Shown: piece after piece, positions 48,401 to 64,000 of the stretch | Layout: each line of letters starts with the position of its first letter | Position numbering within the stretch: the first letter of the stretch is position 1 | Assembly (NCBI RefSeq): GCF_036370855.1 | Contig: NC_088117.1 | Coordinates: 9,672,001 to 9,736,000 of the forward strand | Source: Dromaius novaehollandiae | Lineage: Eukaryota > Chordata > Aves > Casuariiformes > Dromaiidae | Reading direction: 5' to 3' | DNA: 64,000 nucleotides | Translations under genes and position numbers: made by a program | Notes under the pieces: generated by a model | Told to the model about the DNA's origin: nothing | What the model saw: only the letters and a program-made list of their open reading frames with translations | Databases searched by the model: none

Positions 48401-50031
48401 AGTTGCAGCTTGAAGAAGTGATGTTTTCTCTGCACGTTTGTGTTGTGGTGACTATGGCTGCAGTGAAATACTGCTGCATTCCTCATTCAGCTTTATCTTT
48501 TGCCATATGCAGACCATCACTCCTTGCCTTGGACTGTTGTATAGGAAGTGCCATGTTCCTGAGTCAGCCCATAGGAAGTACTTTCCAATCTCTGTCAAAG
48601 TTGACCTGTTACATCATGAAACACACATTAAATCTTTTTCCTTCTTTCCTCTTTTTAGGAATCTATCTACATTTTCCGAGAAGGAGCCTTACCACCTTAT
48701 CGGCAGATGTTCTACCAGCTCTGTGACTTGAATGTGGAAAGGTATTGCACACTGGCAGCAGGGTCTTCTGTTAGATTTCAAAGCCTGTTATTTATATCCA
48801 GTCCATTCCTCCCTCTCTCTCCTTGACCAGCAGTTTAAGAAGTGTTTAGCTTCTGAATAAAAATGTAATGGACCCATGAAATTCTTTCCCTCATGACAGC
48901 TATGTGAATAACCAAATATGATACTATTCCAGCTTATTGAAATGTAAAGGAAATAAGTCATGCTTTGTCCCATTTGAAGCCTGTGTCTGACTTTAGAAGG
49001 CTAACACTTCCCCGCCTTTTTGCTGCTTTTTAGCTTGCAGAAGATCATCCGTCGGAATGATGGTGCAGAGTCAGAATGCACAGAGCGGGATGGGTGGTGC
49101 CTTCCAAAGACTAGTGATGATCTGCGAGATACCATGTCTCTGATGATAAAGCAGATAATCAGATCCACAAGACCTGGTAAGGATGCTTCTGAACCTCTAA
49201 GTGCTGAACAGTATCTTACTGCCTTTCTGGTGGTGTTAAAAGCTTGTGGACTGAATCAAGATACTGCAGTTGGCCCTGGGGCAGCAGTGTTCCCGTATTC
49301 ACTCTCTTTCTTTGTGAAGGTTAAATGGTGGTGCTCGATCTGGTGTTCTTTTTGTTCCGGCTCATCACAGTGAGGGAGATGAAGCTGTCGTCCTGGGTTG
49401 GGATTATAAATGGCTGGGAGTGAAAGTTTTCTGTTTCGTCTTCCCTGTATCGTAGCCTTCAGGTTATAAATGTCTGCCTAGTGCTACCAGTGATATTATC
49501 CTTACAGATGTAGCAGTTGATGGCATGAAGAATTAACGTGATGCTTTTTATTGCTGGCTTTATTTGAACAAGGAGAAGTGAGGAAGCTATTTTTGCATGA
49601 TGTTGGGCAAAATCAGTATCCCAGTGAATTACGTTAGAATCAACTAGGTGAAGACACGTGATAGTGCAAATCTGCTGTTATTCTCCTAGCAATCCTGGAG
49701 TGGGAGAACAAGCTGATCTGGTTTTGATCGCATTCTGTTAAGATGTGCAATGTTAGCTGTGACCTTCAGGCTTCTGCCTTCCTCTCACTTGATTTATGAA
49801 CTCTACTGCACATTCCGCCAGGTTTCACTGAGAAAGGAATCGTAATGTCTTCCCCTCTTTCTTCCCAATTAAGCTCTTTTCTCAAGTACAACAAGCAGTG
49901 AAGATGGCAAAGAGCAGCTGACATATGAGTCTGGAGAGGATGAGGATGATGAAGAGGAGGAGGAAGAGGACTTCAAGCCTTCTGATGGGAGTGAAAATGA
50001 AATGGAAACAGAAATTCTAGACTACGTATGA
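42174..50031 (+). CDS. GTF3C5: GTF3C5, TFIIIC 63 kDa subunit
   Basis: Subunit of TFIIIC, which binds the internal A and B boxes of tRNA genes and recruits TFIIIB for RNA polymerase III. It is the counterpart of yeast Tfc1. Exons are 42174-42359, 42742-42970, 43213-43411, 44429-44624, 45600-45704, 46207-46321, 46982-47062, 47853-47950, 48659-48741, 49034-49176 and 49874-50031. All borders are GT/AG and all phases agree, giving 530 residues (human 519). Diagnostic stretches are VCVEYPGLVRDV, IYADPAKRLELYFRPKDPYC, SMYDKVLMLKPEKEEFF, DTPVDYFYRP, NLIGLSRARRPHNAIFVNF, IWSRNAVKANISVHPDKLK, TGPWRSLWVRFGYDPRK and IFREGALPPYRQMFYQLCDL. The C-terminus is strongly acidic, then ends METEILDYV. The N-terminus has a Gly/Ser run I do not recall in human. 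The start ATG sits in GCGCC-ATG-G. Confidence 0.97.
44890..45000 (+). mobile_element. L2/CR1-like LINE fossil in GTF3C5 intron 4
   Basis: GTGTGATCTTAGGAAAATAT, TTTTTCCATTCCCTAATCTG and TCAAAGGAGAAGGGCTG keep the order of the L2/CR1-L3 3' end. It is weak and short. Confidence 0.4.
46640..46830 (+). mobile_element. MIR-like SINE fossil in GTF3C5 intron 6
   Basis: TATTTTGCAGAAGGCAAGTT, GGAAATGACTTTCTGAAGTC and ATGTGATGAGTCCATGAGAG follow the MIR 'ttttacagatgaggaaactgagg ... tgacttgcccaaggtca' order with heavy decay. It sits between GTF3C5 exons 6 and 7 on the sense strand. Confidence 0.45.
47803..47843 (+). repeat. CT/CCCT microsatellite at GTF3C5 exon 8 acceptor
   Basis: A run of TC dinucleotides interrupted by CCCT units ends eight bases before the AG acceptor (47851-47852) of exon 8. 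It therefore forms the polypyrimidine tract. Confidence 0.9.
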
Positions 50032-50960
50032 ATTCAGTGAGCCAGTCTGGCTGCGGTTGAATAGACTTCTGTTTTGCTTCTTAAGCGCTGAGGGATTAGC
50101 AACCATGCACAAGATGTGGAAAAGCAAAAATTGCACTAAGATGCCAACTACTCATCTGACACTGAATGTGGTGCCTGTTGATGGCCATCATTCTGGATGT
50201 TTAGGAACCATTGCCTACGTTTTTGTAATTGCTGTCCAAAATACCCTCATAAAATTGACTCCATGGGGATACTGTTTTCTTGCCAGGCTCCAAATGGCAT
50301 TTACTGTTGCAGCTCTTGCTAGTTCAAGTGAGGTCAGTGGTCCTTCACTTGCTGTTTCCCATGGCTGTTACACAATTGTGTTTTTATTGTCCTTCTCTAA
50401 CAAACTGTGGCTTCAATGTGCACTCAGAAGAAGGATGAGCTGTTCTTGGGCAACCATGGTGTCTGGTCTCCTCAGTTTAGATCTCATTGCCTCTTATAAA
50501 ACATTGAGAGCACATTTGTTCTCATTTGCTTCAATACATGGGACTTAGCCACCCTTGATCTCAACTGTAATTAGACAGAATTCAACTGATTAACCTTTTC
50601 TTAAGCTTGGGAAACCACATAATTCTTGGATCTATCATCTGGGTCAGCTGGTAAAACTATGAATAAAATTAACTCCATGAGGAGAACTGCAGGAATTAGT
50701 TCACTGCTGACACTTCATCAAGAGGCTCTGAGGAGTGTCAGGCAAGCTGGCTTAAATCTATCAGAGCCTGCAAAAGGAGCTGTTCATAATTATACATATG
50801 CAAGACACAAATTATTATTTTTAACTTACTGAGCCCTGAGAGAGCAGATGCTAAGAAACCACCTGCCCACATGGCAGAGGATGTAGTATTGCTAATAAAT
50901 TGAACATCCAGTTTACCCAAAACACACAAAACTTTTTTTTTTAATAAATGCTTCATTTTT
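50032..50960 (+). other. GTF3C5: GTF3C5 3'UTR
   Basis: No further exon follows the TGA. Candidate polyadenylation signals are AATAAA near 50,660 and near 50,893 and, the most distal, 50943-50948. A 163-codon open frame in 50057-50548 has no family signature and is treated as chance. Confidence 0.6.
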
Positions 50961-51345
50961 CCAATAGCATCATCCTTCTCCTTGATTTGTTTTCTTTCAC
51001 TGGAGCTTTTTTAAGTAATGTCACTCATTTGGATAATTTAAACATAGTAATTCTGGGGGCATAATGAAGAGTTAAATTAGAAAAGTCTTTTAAACTAGGT
51101 TTTACTAGGTACATGCAAGGAAACCAACCTGCTTTTTCTTTTTTATTAGACTCAGATCTTTTTTTAGGTTTGACCTCTGGCCTGCAAAAGCAACATCTGC
51201 AGGGCTCCCACACAGTGATGCCAGCCTGTCTCTTTGGCCTCAGCCAGCTGAAGGACAAGCACATCGGGGACTCCCCTGGCGTACCTTATAGCCAAGACGG
51301 GGTCACAGAAGTGCACGGACACGTAGCTGCGCTCCTATCTCTCTC

Positions 51346-51353
51346 TATATAAG
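51346..51353 (+). promoter_or_regulatory. CEL: TATA box of CEL
   Basis: TATATAAG lies 40 bases upstream of the CEL ATG, so the leader is very short (start site expected near 51,375-51,380). A TATA promoter without a CpG island fits a strongly tissue-restricted, highly expressed gene such as a pancreatic enzyme. Confidence 0.75.
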
Positions 51354-51392
51354 CCTGCATTCGGGGCCTGGCTCCTCAGGTGTGCGTGCACC

Positions 51393-58195
<6,803 letters not shown>

Positions 58196-58329
58196 CAACC
58201 TGGGGCTGGCATCTCCCTGCCATAGATCCAAGCTGAGGAACTGCTGGGCTGTCAGGAAAAAAAAAAGTCATTAAAGGCTTGCTTGTAACTGAGTCATTCT
58301 GGCTTCTCCATGTCTTTGTCTGGGTATTT

Positions 58330-58815
58330 AACCATATACCTTCCTGGAGGTTTACCCTATGCTTTCTAGGAATTTCCCCCTCTGCTATGCAGGTAGTTTT
58401 GGCCCAGACACCTTCTTAAGAGTTTTTCAAGTGCTAAGAATTCCTGGATTTCCAACCTTTTCAGGAATTTTCCTGGTGCTCTGGAGGTCTTTCCTCTGAG
58501 CTTTCAAGGAATTACTGGATATTAAACCTTTCTAGCAACCTTCTGCGTGCTCTCTAGGCATTGCCCCACTTCTTTTGTTAAAAAAACTCCTGGTGCTTTC
58601 TAGTGATTCCTGTATATTGCACCTTTCTAGGTATTTTCCAGTGTTTTCAAACAATTTGTAGATCCAGAACTCTCCCACTAATTTTTTAGCACCTCTCCAG
58701 GTATTTTCAAGAGTCAGATCCAGAACATTTTGAAAATTTTCTGGCACTTTCTAGGAAATTAAGATCTAGAACCTTTTCAGAGCTTTCTAGGGATCTTCTT
58801 GAACTTTCTGAGCAT
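58330..58815. repeat. Degenerate minisatellite 3' of CEL
   Basis: About ten decayed copies of a unit of roughly 47 bases, built around ACCTTTCTAGGAATTTTCC and TGGTGCTTTCTAG. The anchor 'ACCTTT/AACTCT' recurs near 58410, 58455, 58527, 58621, 58668, 58722 and 58769, at spacings of about 45-54 or their multiples. It begins about 60 bases after the CEL polyadenylation signal and is not coding. Confidence 0.65.
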
Positions 58816-58819
58816 TCCT

Positions 58820-59600
58820 AAACCTACTACTGTCCTAGGGACTCCTGTCAAAAGGAGAAAGCAGGTATCACTTGTGCCAGCGTTCACTTCCCTGCTGCCT
58901 TCTAAATTGCTCTGCCCTGGAAGACTGTAGGGACATGGATGTTTAAATTCTGCCTGAGCAGGTAACTACTATCAGACCCCCTCTGCACAGTGGGCTCCTC
59001 CCTCGTTTGAAAGCTCAGCTTTAAAACATAATAATCTATGCAGCCAAAGGCCCACAGCAAGTCTGGGCACTGGGGCTGCATCTTTAAAACCCACATGCAG
59101 AATCACAAGGCCATAGAAGCAATCTCCACCAGTGTCTGTGTGCAATTATAAAAAAAGAAAGACACAGACGACTTGTAGGAAATGAGCTCTGAGTGCTGGA
59201 GGTGCGACACTTTGAACCACAGCAGCGCTCTGTCTCCAGACCATAGAAGCAACCATTACATTTGCTCTTAAAACCACTGCTTGCATCAGACTAAAATCAG
59301 TAAATTAGACACCAGAATAACTGCTACCAGAAAACGCACAAGCTCCTCACAGATTCAGCAGAGCAGGGTTGCTTGAAATCAGCCACTGGCCCTCAAACAA
59401 AACAGCCCATTTCTTAATTTAAGCACAAAACAGAGCTCAGCTCTGCAGAGCTGACCAAGGCCCCAAGGCCAGGTCGCTCTCAAGCCACCACCGCCACCTC
59501 TGCAAGACCCAAGCAGCACAGCCGGGTCTGTCCCCCGGCCTCCTGCAACCGGGAAAGGACAACAACACCCACCCACCGGGGCGGCGGGGATGCGTGAGCA
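58820..59600. other. CEL-RALGDS convergent intergenic region
   Basis: Nothing gene-like was found. Both neighbouring genes end toward this stretch. It carries short decayed sequence with no repeat family I can name. Confidence 0.5.
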
Positions 59601-61384
59601 TCGGCGTTTTATTGCAAAGACTAATTACATTGCAGTGTACATGTCACACACCGGGCAGCGCACGCCTTCGTCGCAGTGTTACAAAATCCCCCGTGGCGCG
59701 GGCCGGGCCGGAGGGCGGCCCTGGCAGGGGGTCTTACCTCAGGCACTTTCTGCCTCCGCGGGGCAGCCCGCGGAGAGGAGGCGAAGGTCGGTGCCGCCGG
59801 GGGCCGCGGAGGAGGAGAAGCCGTGAGCGGGGAAAGCCGCGGCGTCAGGGAGGCGACGGCCCCCATCATGCGCAGCACGGGCCCCGGGGCCATCCTCTCT
59901 CCCCCACGCCGTGTCCGCGCCGGGCTCCCCCCAACGGCGGCCATGTCGCGGCACGGCGCTGTCGTGGCACGGCGGCCATGTCGCGCACGGCCTCCTCCGC
60001 ACGTGCCGCCCGGTCTCCTGGACCGCGTTACACCAGCACGGACACACGCACAAGAAATGGGGAGGAGAAAAAATAATAAAAATAATAAAAAAAAGAGACC
60101 TTCTGGAAAGAAGTGTTTAAACAAGAGACAGAGTCATCAGCAGGTCCAGGAACAAAAACGGTCCCCCTTTGGTTAGTGTTTTTGACAGTGGTTAAAACGT
60201 AAGCAGCCCCGCACCCCTGCTCGAGCCGCTGGTGGGGAAGGAAGGAGGGAGGGAGAAGGAGAGCGCGGCAGGAGGACGCGGCTGCTACAAACATCCCCCC
60301 GGCGGCTTTAAATACAAGGAGGGGGAAGGAGAGGGACTGCAGGGCAGGGGAAGGCTGGGTTAGTAAAATGTACAATTGTCTCTTCTATTTACAACCAATA
60401 AATATTGAAAAAAAAAAAAAAGTAAACGTTTTTTATACAAAAAAAAAAAAAAATCTCGTCGCTGCTTCTTCCATGGTCAGTGTTTGGAAAAGTCTGGTTA
60501 AAGCCCAAGGCTTCCCGCGGGCCGGGCGGCCCTGGGGGAGCTCTCCTGCCGCCCCCCCCACGGAGCCCCGAGGTCTCTATTTACACAAGTCCGGACAGAA
60601 ACGGGCTCTCCTTGCTCAGCCGGCAGCGCGGGGGGCGGCGGGGAGACGCCGGCTTTGATCTTTGGTGCAGGTTTGAACGCGGGCCCTCTGAGTCCCACGC
60701 GAGGACAGGCTGGCTTCCAAGTAGCCATAGCATGGCCCGCTACCGCCGTGGGGCTAAGCCCCCCCGGGGACCCGGCTGCGTCCTTCCCAGCGTGCCTCCC
60801 TTCCAGGAGCTTCTCCCAGGGCGGGGACGGGAGGCGGCGGCAATGCCAGCGTTTCCCGGGGAGGGAGGAAGGATCTGGAGGTAAAACAGCGCCGGGAGCC
60901 GGCAAAGCCGGGACGGGGAGCCCCACGGCGGAGGGCCCCGCGCTGGCTCGCACGCGGCTCCCGGCAAAGGGCCCCTCCGCGAGTCACCGGTCCTCCGGCT
61001 TGCGCGGACACAAGGCACCTACGGCAGAGAGGCGGGATCCAGCTCTGGGCAGGCCGGCGGCTGGACTAGTGTCGCACCGTGGAAGGAGAGATTAAAAAAA
61101 GGAAGGGGGGAAAAAAAATACACAACCACAAGAAATATCCCCCTGCCGCCTTTCCTGCGTAGAAAAAAAGACCTGATTGAAACGGGAGCTCGTGCAGGGA
61201 GAGGCCACCGCCATCGCGGGCGGCCGCAGCGACCCAGGCCCCGGAGGCTCCCTGGAAGAGGGGGCGCGTCGCCGTCTCCCGCGGGCCGGAGCGGCTCCTC
61301 TCGCCGTGCTGGGCAGCACCAGGGCAGCCCCGGAGCAGCTGGCCCCCAAGGCCCCATCGGTGAGGGGTGGCAGTGGGGCTGCGG
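59590..61384 (-). other. RALGDS: RALGDS 3'UTR
   Basis: A 1.8 kb, GC-rich stretch after the stop codon, with no exon or family-like frame. On the minus strand it contains two U-runs (plus-strand A-runs near 60,409-60,421 and 60,440-60,453) close to a conserved-looking TATTTACAACCAATAAATAT block (plus-strand reading). Many open frames of 80-160 codons are products of GC content. Confidence 0.6.
59608..59613 (-). terminator. RALGDS: RALGDS polyadenylation signal
   Basis: TTTATT on the plus strand reads AATAAA on the minus strand, in the sequence GCAATAAAACG, about 1.8 kb past the RALGDS stop. It is the best signal before the CEL side begins, so the transcript probably ends near 59,590. Confidence 0.6.
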
Positions 61385-63767
61385 CTAGAAGATGCCTTTG
61401 GCGATCTTCAGGCCTTTCTGCTTCATCCGGGGCAGGGTGGAGCTAGAGCCGTGCTTGATCTTCACCCCCTTGGAGAAGCCCCTCTTCTTGAGCACGAAGT
61501 CGTAGTTGGCCGCGGAGTTCATGGCGTAGAAGACGTTGGCGTTGTCGGGGATTTTCAGCTCTGGAAGCGACGGAGGGTGGGGATCAGCCGGGCGCCCTCG
61601 TCCCAAGGGAGGCCCAGAGCTGGGGGTGAGAGCTGGCACGGTGCCGCCCCCGGGCACTGGGACCCATCCGCTGTCCCCTCCCAGCCCTGCTTGACCCCGG
61701 CGTTCCCCCTGCTCCAGCCGGGGACAGAGCCTCAGCCAGGACAGCCCCCCGCACCCCAGCACACACCTCTCTCCTCCGAGATGATCTGGACAAGCTCATA
61801 GTCTTCAGGCCGGTCCCCATCCAAGTTGTGTTTGGCCATGGCCTTGCGAATAACGACCGGGGTCTTATCTTGGCTCGTCACCTGTGAGAGCAGAGCTTTC
61901 GTTAATCCAGGAAGGGGGGCAAAACAGTGATGAGCCACCAGCAGAAACTGCGCCACAGTGGTCCCCACCCTCCCTGCAACCCGACGCCGGCTTTATCCCA
62001 GGCTGGCCTCGTGCAGGGAGCCCACCAGCGCCTCCTCCCCACGTGCCCCGGTCTCAGATCCACGTCTGGGCCCGGAGAGCCGCCCACCCCAAAGTCACCG
62101 CTGGTGCCCCGTGCTAACCAGGATGCTCTTGTACATGTTGCCGTTGTCCACGGCCAGGCTGACGCGGATGATGCAGCAGTCGTCGACCTGCTGGTTGTAG
62201 AGGGGCAGCGAGAGGGATGAATAGCTGGAGATGCCGGAGACGGAGCGCTTGTGGGTACGGGAGGCCGTCACCGGCGTGGAGGAGACGGAAGAGGACGAGG
62301 CACTGCTGGAGCCTGAGCCGATCCCTGACGTGTCCAGGGAGGAGAGAGAGGTGGATTCCCAGAACTGGAGGGCAGGGAGGAGAGGGAACGGAGAGGACAC
62401 GGTGGGTTTAGCTCCTCCGTCAGCCGGAGATGGGGCGTACAAGCGCTGGGGGAAGGAGGTCAGAGGAACTCACTGAGCTGTGACAGTGGGGGACCAACAC
62501 GAGGTCCAGCCACCAGAGAGGGGAGACGCAGGAGCCCTGTGGCTCCAAGGTAAACCCAGCTCCTCCACTGGAGCAGCAAAGGGCAGGGGCCTCCCGAGCT
62601 ACAGAGTCAGAAACAGCCCCACGGGCCCCCCTCCCGCTCTCCCCCCAGCCGCAGGGGCCGTCCCCGCGCGATGGGCGCACCTGCCTGCTGACGCCTGGGG
62701 CGCGGGCAGGGCCCCGCGAGCTGCCCCGTACCTTCTTCTCCTGGCAGTCGGGGGACTCGGGGATGAAGCTGATGTTGATCTCCTCCACGTCAGAGCTGCT
62801 GGAGCCGGCGGACGTGACGCTCACCGAGTCGGTGGTGTCCCCGCTGCACAGGTACTGCCCGCACTTGAGCTGGTCGAAGGATTTCGAGTGGGAGCTGCCG
62901 CTGGTGCAGGGCTCGGTGCTTGGCGGCTGCCGGCTGCCAGGAGAGAGGGAAGGATGCAGCAGGGTGAGAAGGGAAGAGAGCAAGGGTGTGCTAAGCCGGC
63001 AGGACAGCGGCCACCTTCGCGCCCTGCAACACACAGCCAGAGGCTCCCCGCCAGCGGTACAGGCTCTTGCCCCGTGTCCGCCGGGACAAGCAAACAGACT
63101 CACTCGCTCCATCGCTTGATGATGCCTGTGTTTTTCTTCGCCTTCAACGTATTGCTGGCCGACTCCGACAGGGGCTCAATCTCGCACGACAGCCCGTAGC
63201 TGGGAGGGGAGAGAACAGGGCTTCAGCGCATTGCACTCCCCCTCGACATGGCTAGCACGGCGCTGGCGGGGCGAGGGAAGGAGAGCCAGGTGCTGAGGAT
63301 GAGGAAGCTGTTCTTCAGCAGCTGAAGGAGACAAGACACAGTGCCTCCCACTCACGCTCACCTCTCAGCCTCGCTCAGCCGCTCCAGGCTGTGGAACCAG
63401 TCCACGAAATGGTCCTCCTGCGTGAAGCTGTAGTTGTTGCAGGCCGACTGAAGCAGCTTGATCTGGGCAATGACTTCGAATTCCTGCCGGGAATGGAGGT
63501 GGTGAGACCTGCTCTTTTTGCCCGGTGCCAACCCCAGCCCTCTCCCCAAACAGCCCAGCCCCACGCCTGGACATGCCTATGAAGGACCAGCATCTCCCCC
63601 CACGAAATAAAGAATATGACAGCAAAGGAAAAAAAGGGATCATCATCCCCAAAGTGACTGGCATAACCCAGGCTTCCACAAAATCAGCCTCCTCCCTCCA
63701 CCCAGCCATACAACCATCGGTGAAAAGCTCTCACCTTCCTCCTCTTCTCAAAGTTGATCAGCCCTCC
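61385..63767 (-). CDS. RALGDS: RALGDS (Ral guanine nucleotide dissociation stimulator), C-terminal exons, partial
   Basis: Ras effector that activates RALA/RALB by GDP release. Exons in transcript order are 63767-63735, 63483-63362, 63199-63104, 62933-62732, 62364-62119, 61881-61767 and 61560-61385, all in phase, about 329 residues to the stop. The first two exons give [11 protein letters not shown] and [20 protein letters not shown], the end of the CDC25-type RasGEF domain. A Ser-rich linker follows ([24 protein letters not shown]). The RA domain then starts near [20 protein letters not shown] and runs through [14 protein letters not shown] to [19 protein letters not shown]. The Arg and Lys residues that contact Ras in rat/human RalGDS (in [21 protein letters not shown]) are kept. 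It ends [16 protein letters not shown]1-3 are relatives, but this tail and the CEL neighbour fit RALGDS. Upstream exons lie past the right edge. Confidence 0.96.
62119..62364 (-). CDS. RALGDS: RALGDS exon opening the RA domain
   Basis: 82 codons with phase 0 at both ends. A Ser/Thr-rich linker comes first. The first half of the Ras-binding RA domain follows ([25 protein letters not shown]), including the Arg and first Lys of the Ras contact set. Confidence 0.9.
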
Positions 63768-64000
63768 CTGAAAAAGAAAGCGTTGGACATCAGTGTGAAG
63801 CAGGAAAAGGAAAATTGTCCATATCCCTCTGCCTGCCCGGCTTGCTGCCGCTGCAGTGCGAGCCGTCCCCGCCAAGGGGCAGTGCGAGAGCGGGCCACCG
63901 CCACGGCCCGCCGCATGGAGGATGTACGCGCATGGAGGATGTACGCGTGGGAGATGCAGAGGGAGGTGCGGTGTCGGATGGAGGACGCACAGGGGTGTAG
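63768..64000 (-). other. RALGDS intron, cut by window edge
   Basis: No exon was seen. A 16-base block GCATGGAGGATGTACG occurs twice in tandem, in 63913-63945, with a third partial copy after it. Confidence 0.5.

Noticed and set aside
50057-50548. 163-codon frame after GTF3C5
   Set aside because: It lies in the 3'UTR between the stop and the polyadenylation signals, and no family was recognised.
59590-61100. Overlapping 100-167 codon frames in the RALGDS 3'UTR
   Set aside because: High GC content, mutually overlapping, no family signature and no splice structure.
62420-63199. Open frames of 230-239 codons in both directions
   Set aside because: The minus-strand frame runs through introns around one true RALGDS exon, and the plus-strand frame is its antisense shadow. 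Splice sites and phases define RALGDS instead.

Overview
This is a 64 kb piece of vertebrate nuclear DNA. Genes are split into short exons with GT/AG borders, there are CpG-island promoters, polyadenylation signals and long AT-rich non-coding stretches. No bacterial operon, phage, CRISPR or viral feature was seen. Five genes were recognised from their proteins, in the order TSC1 (-), GFI1B (+), GTF3C5 (+), CEL (+), RALGDS (-). This is the gene order of human 9q34.13. The proteins are close to, but clearly different from, human. I saw no Alu, B1 or young LINE repeats and many decayed MIR/L2/CR1-like fragments, and CEL lacks the mucin-like repeat tail of mammals. A sauropsid fits best (crocodilian or turtle more likely than bird, because so many ancient SINE/LINE fossils survive), but the species cannot be fixed from this window.

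Layout. 1-14.7 kb: 5' part of TSC1 (hamartin) on the minus strand. Six coding exons give residues 1 to about 245 and the rest lies off the left edge. A roughly 8.5 kb first intron leads to a CpG-island promoter at 14.3-15.4 kb. 15.4-19.7 kb: intergenic. 19.75-31.6 kb: GFI1B, with a GATA/CCAAT/AATC promoter, a non-coding first exon, a 5.4 kb intron, six coding exons and the 3'UTR. 31.6-41.8 kb: intergenic. It holds a strong cluster of blood-type transcription factor sites about 16 kb downstream of the GFI1B promoter, plus a MIR fossil. 41.8-50.95 kb: GTF3C5 (TFIIIC subunit), 11 exons behind a CpG island. 51.3-58.3 kb: CEL (bile-salt-activated lipase), 11 exons behind a TATA box. 58.3-58.8 kb: a degenerate minisatellite. 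59.6-64 kb: the 3' part of RALGDS on the minus strand (last seven coding exons and a long 3'UTR), convergent with CEL and cut by the right edge.

The genes do not form a pathway. They are neighbours kept together in amniotes: TSC1 restrains mTORC1, GFI1B is an erythroid/megakaryocyte repressor, GTF3C5 helps RNA polymerase III, CEL digests lipid, and RALGDS links Ras to Ral. All five look intact over the part seen. I found no previously undescribed multi-gene system. The best leads are regulatory (a candidate GFI1B downstream enhancer, upstream ORFs in the TSC1 leader) and evolutionary (the CEL tail and the satellite behind it). Exon borders were set by eye from splice sites, reading phase and my memory of the human proteins, with no alignment run.
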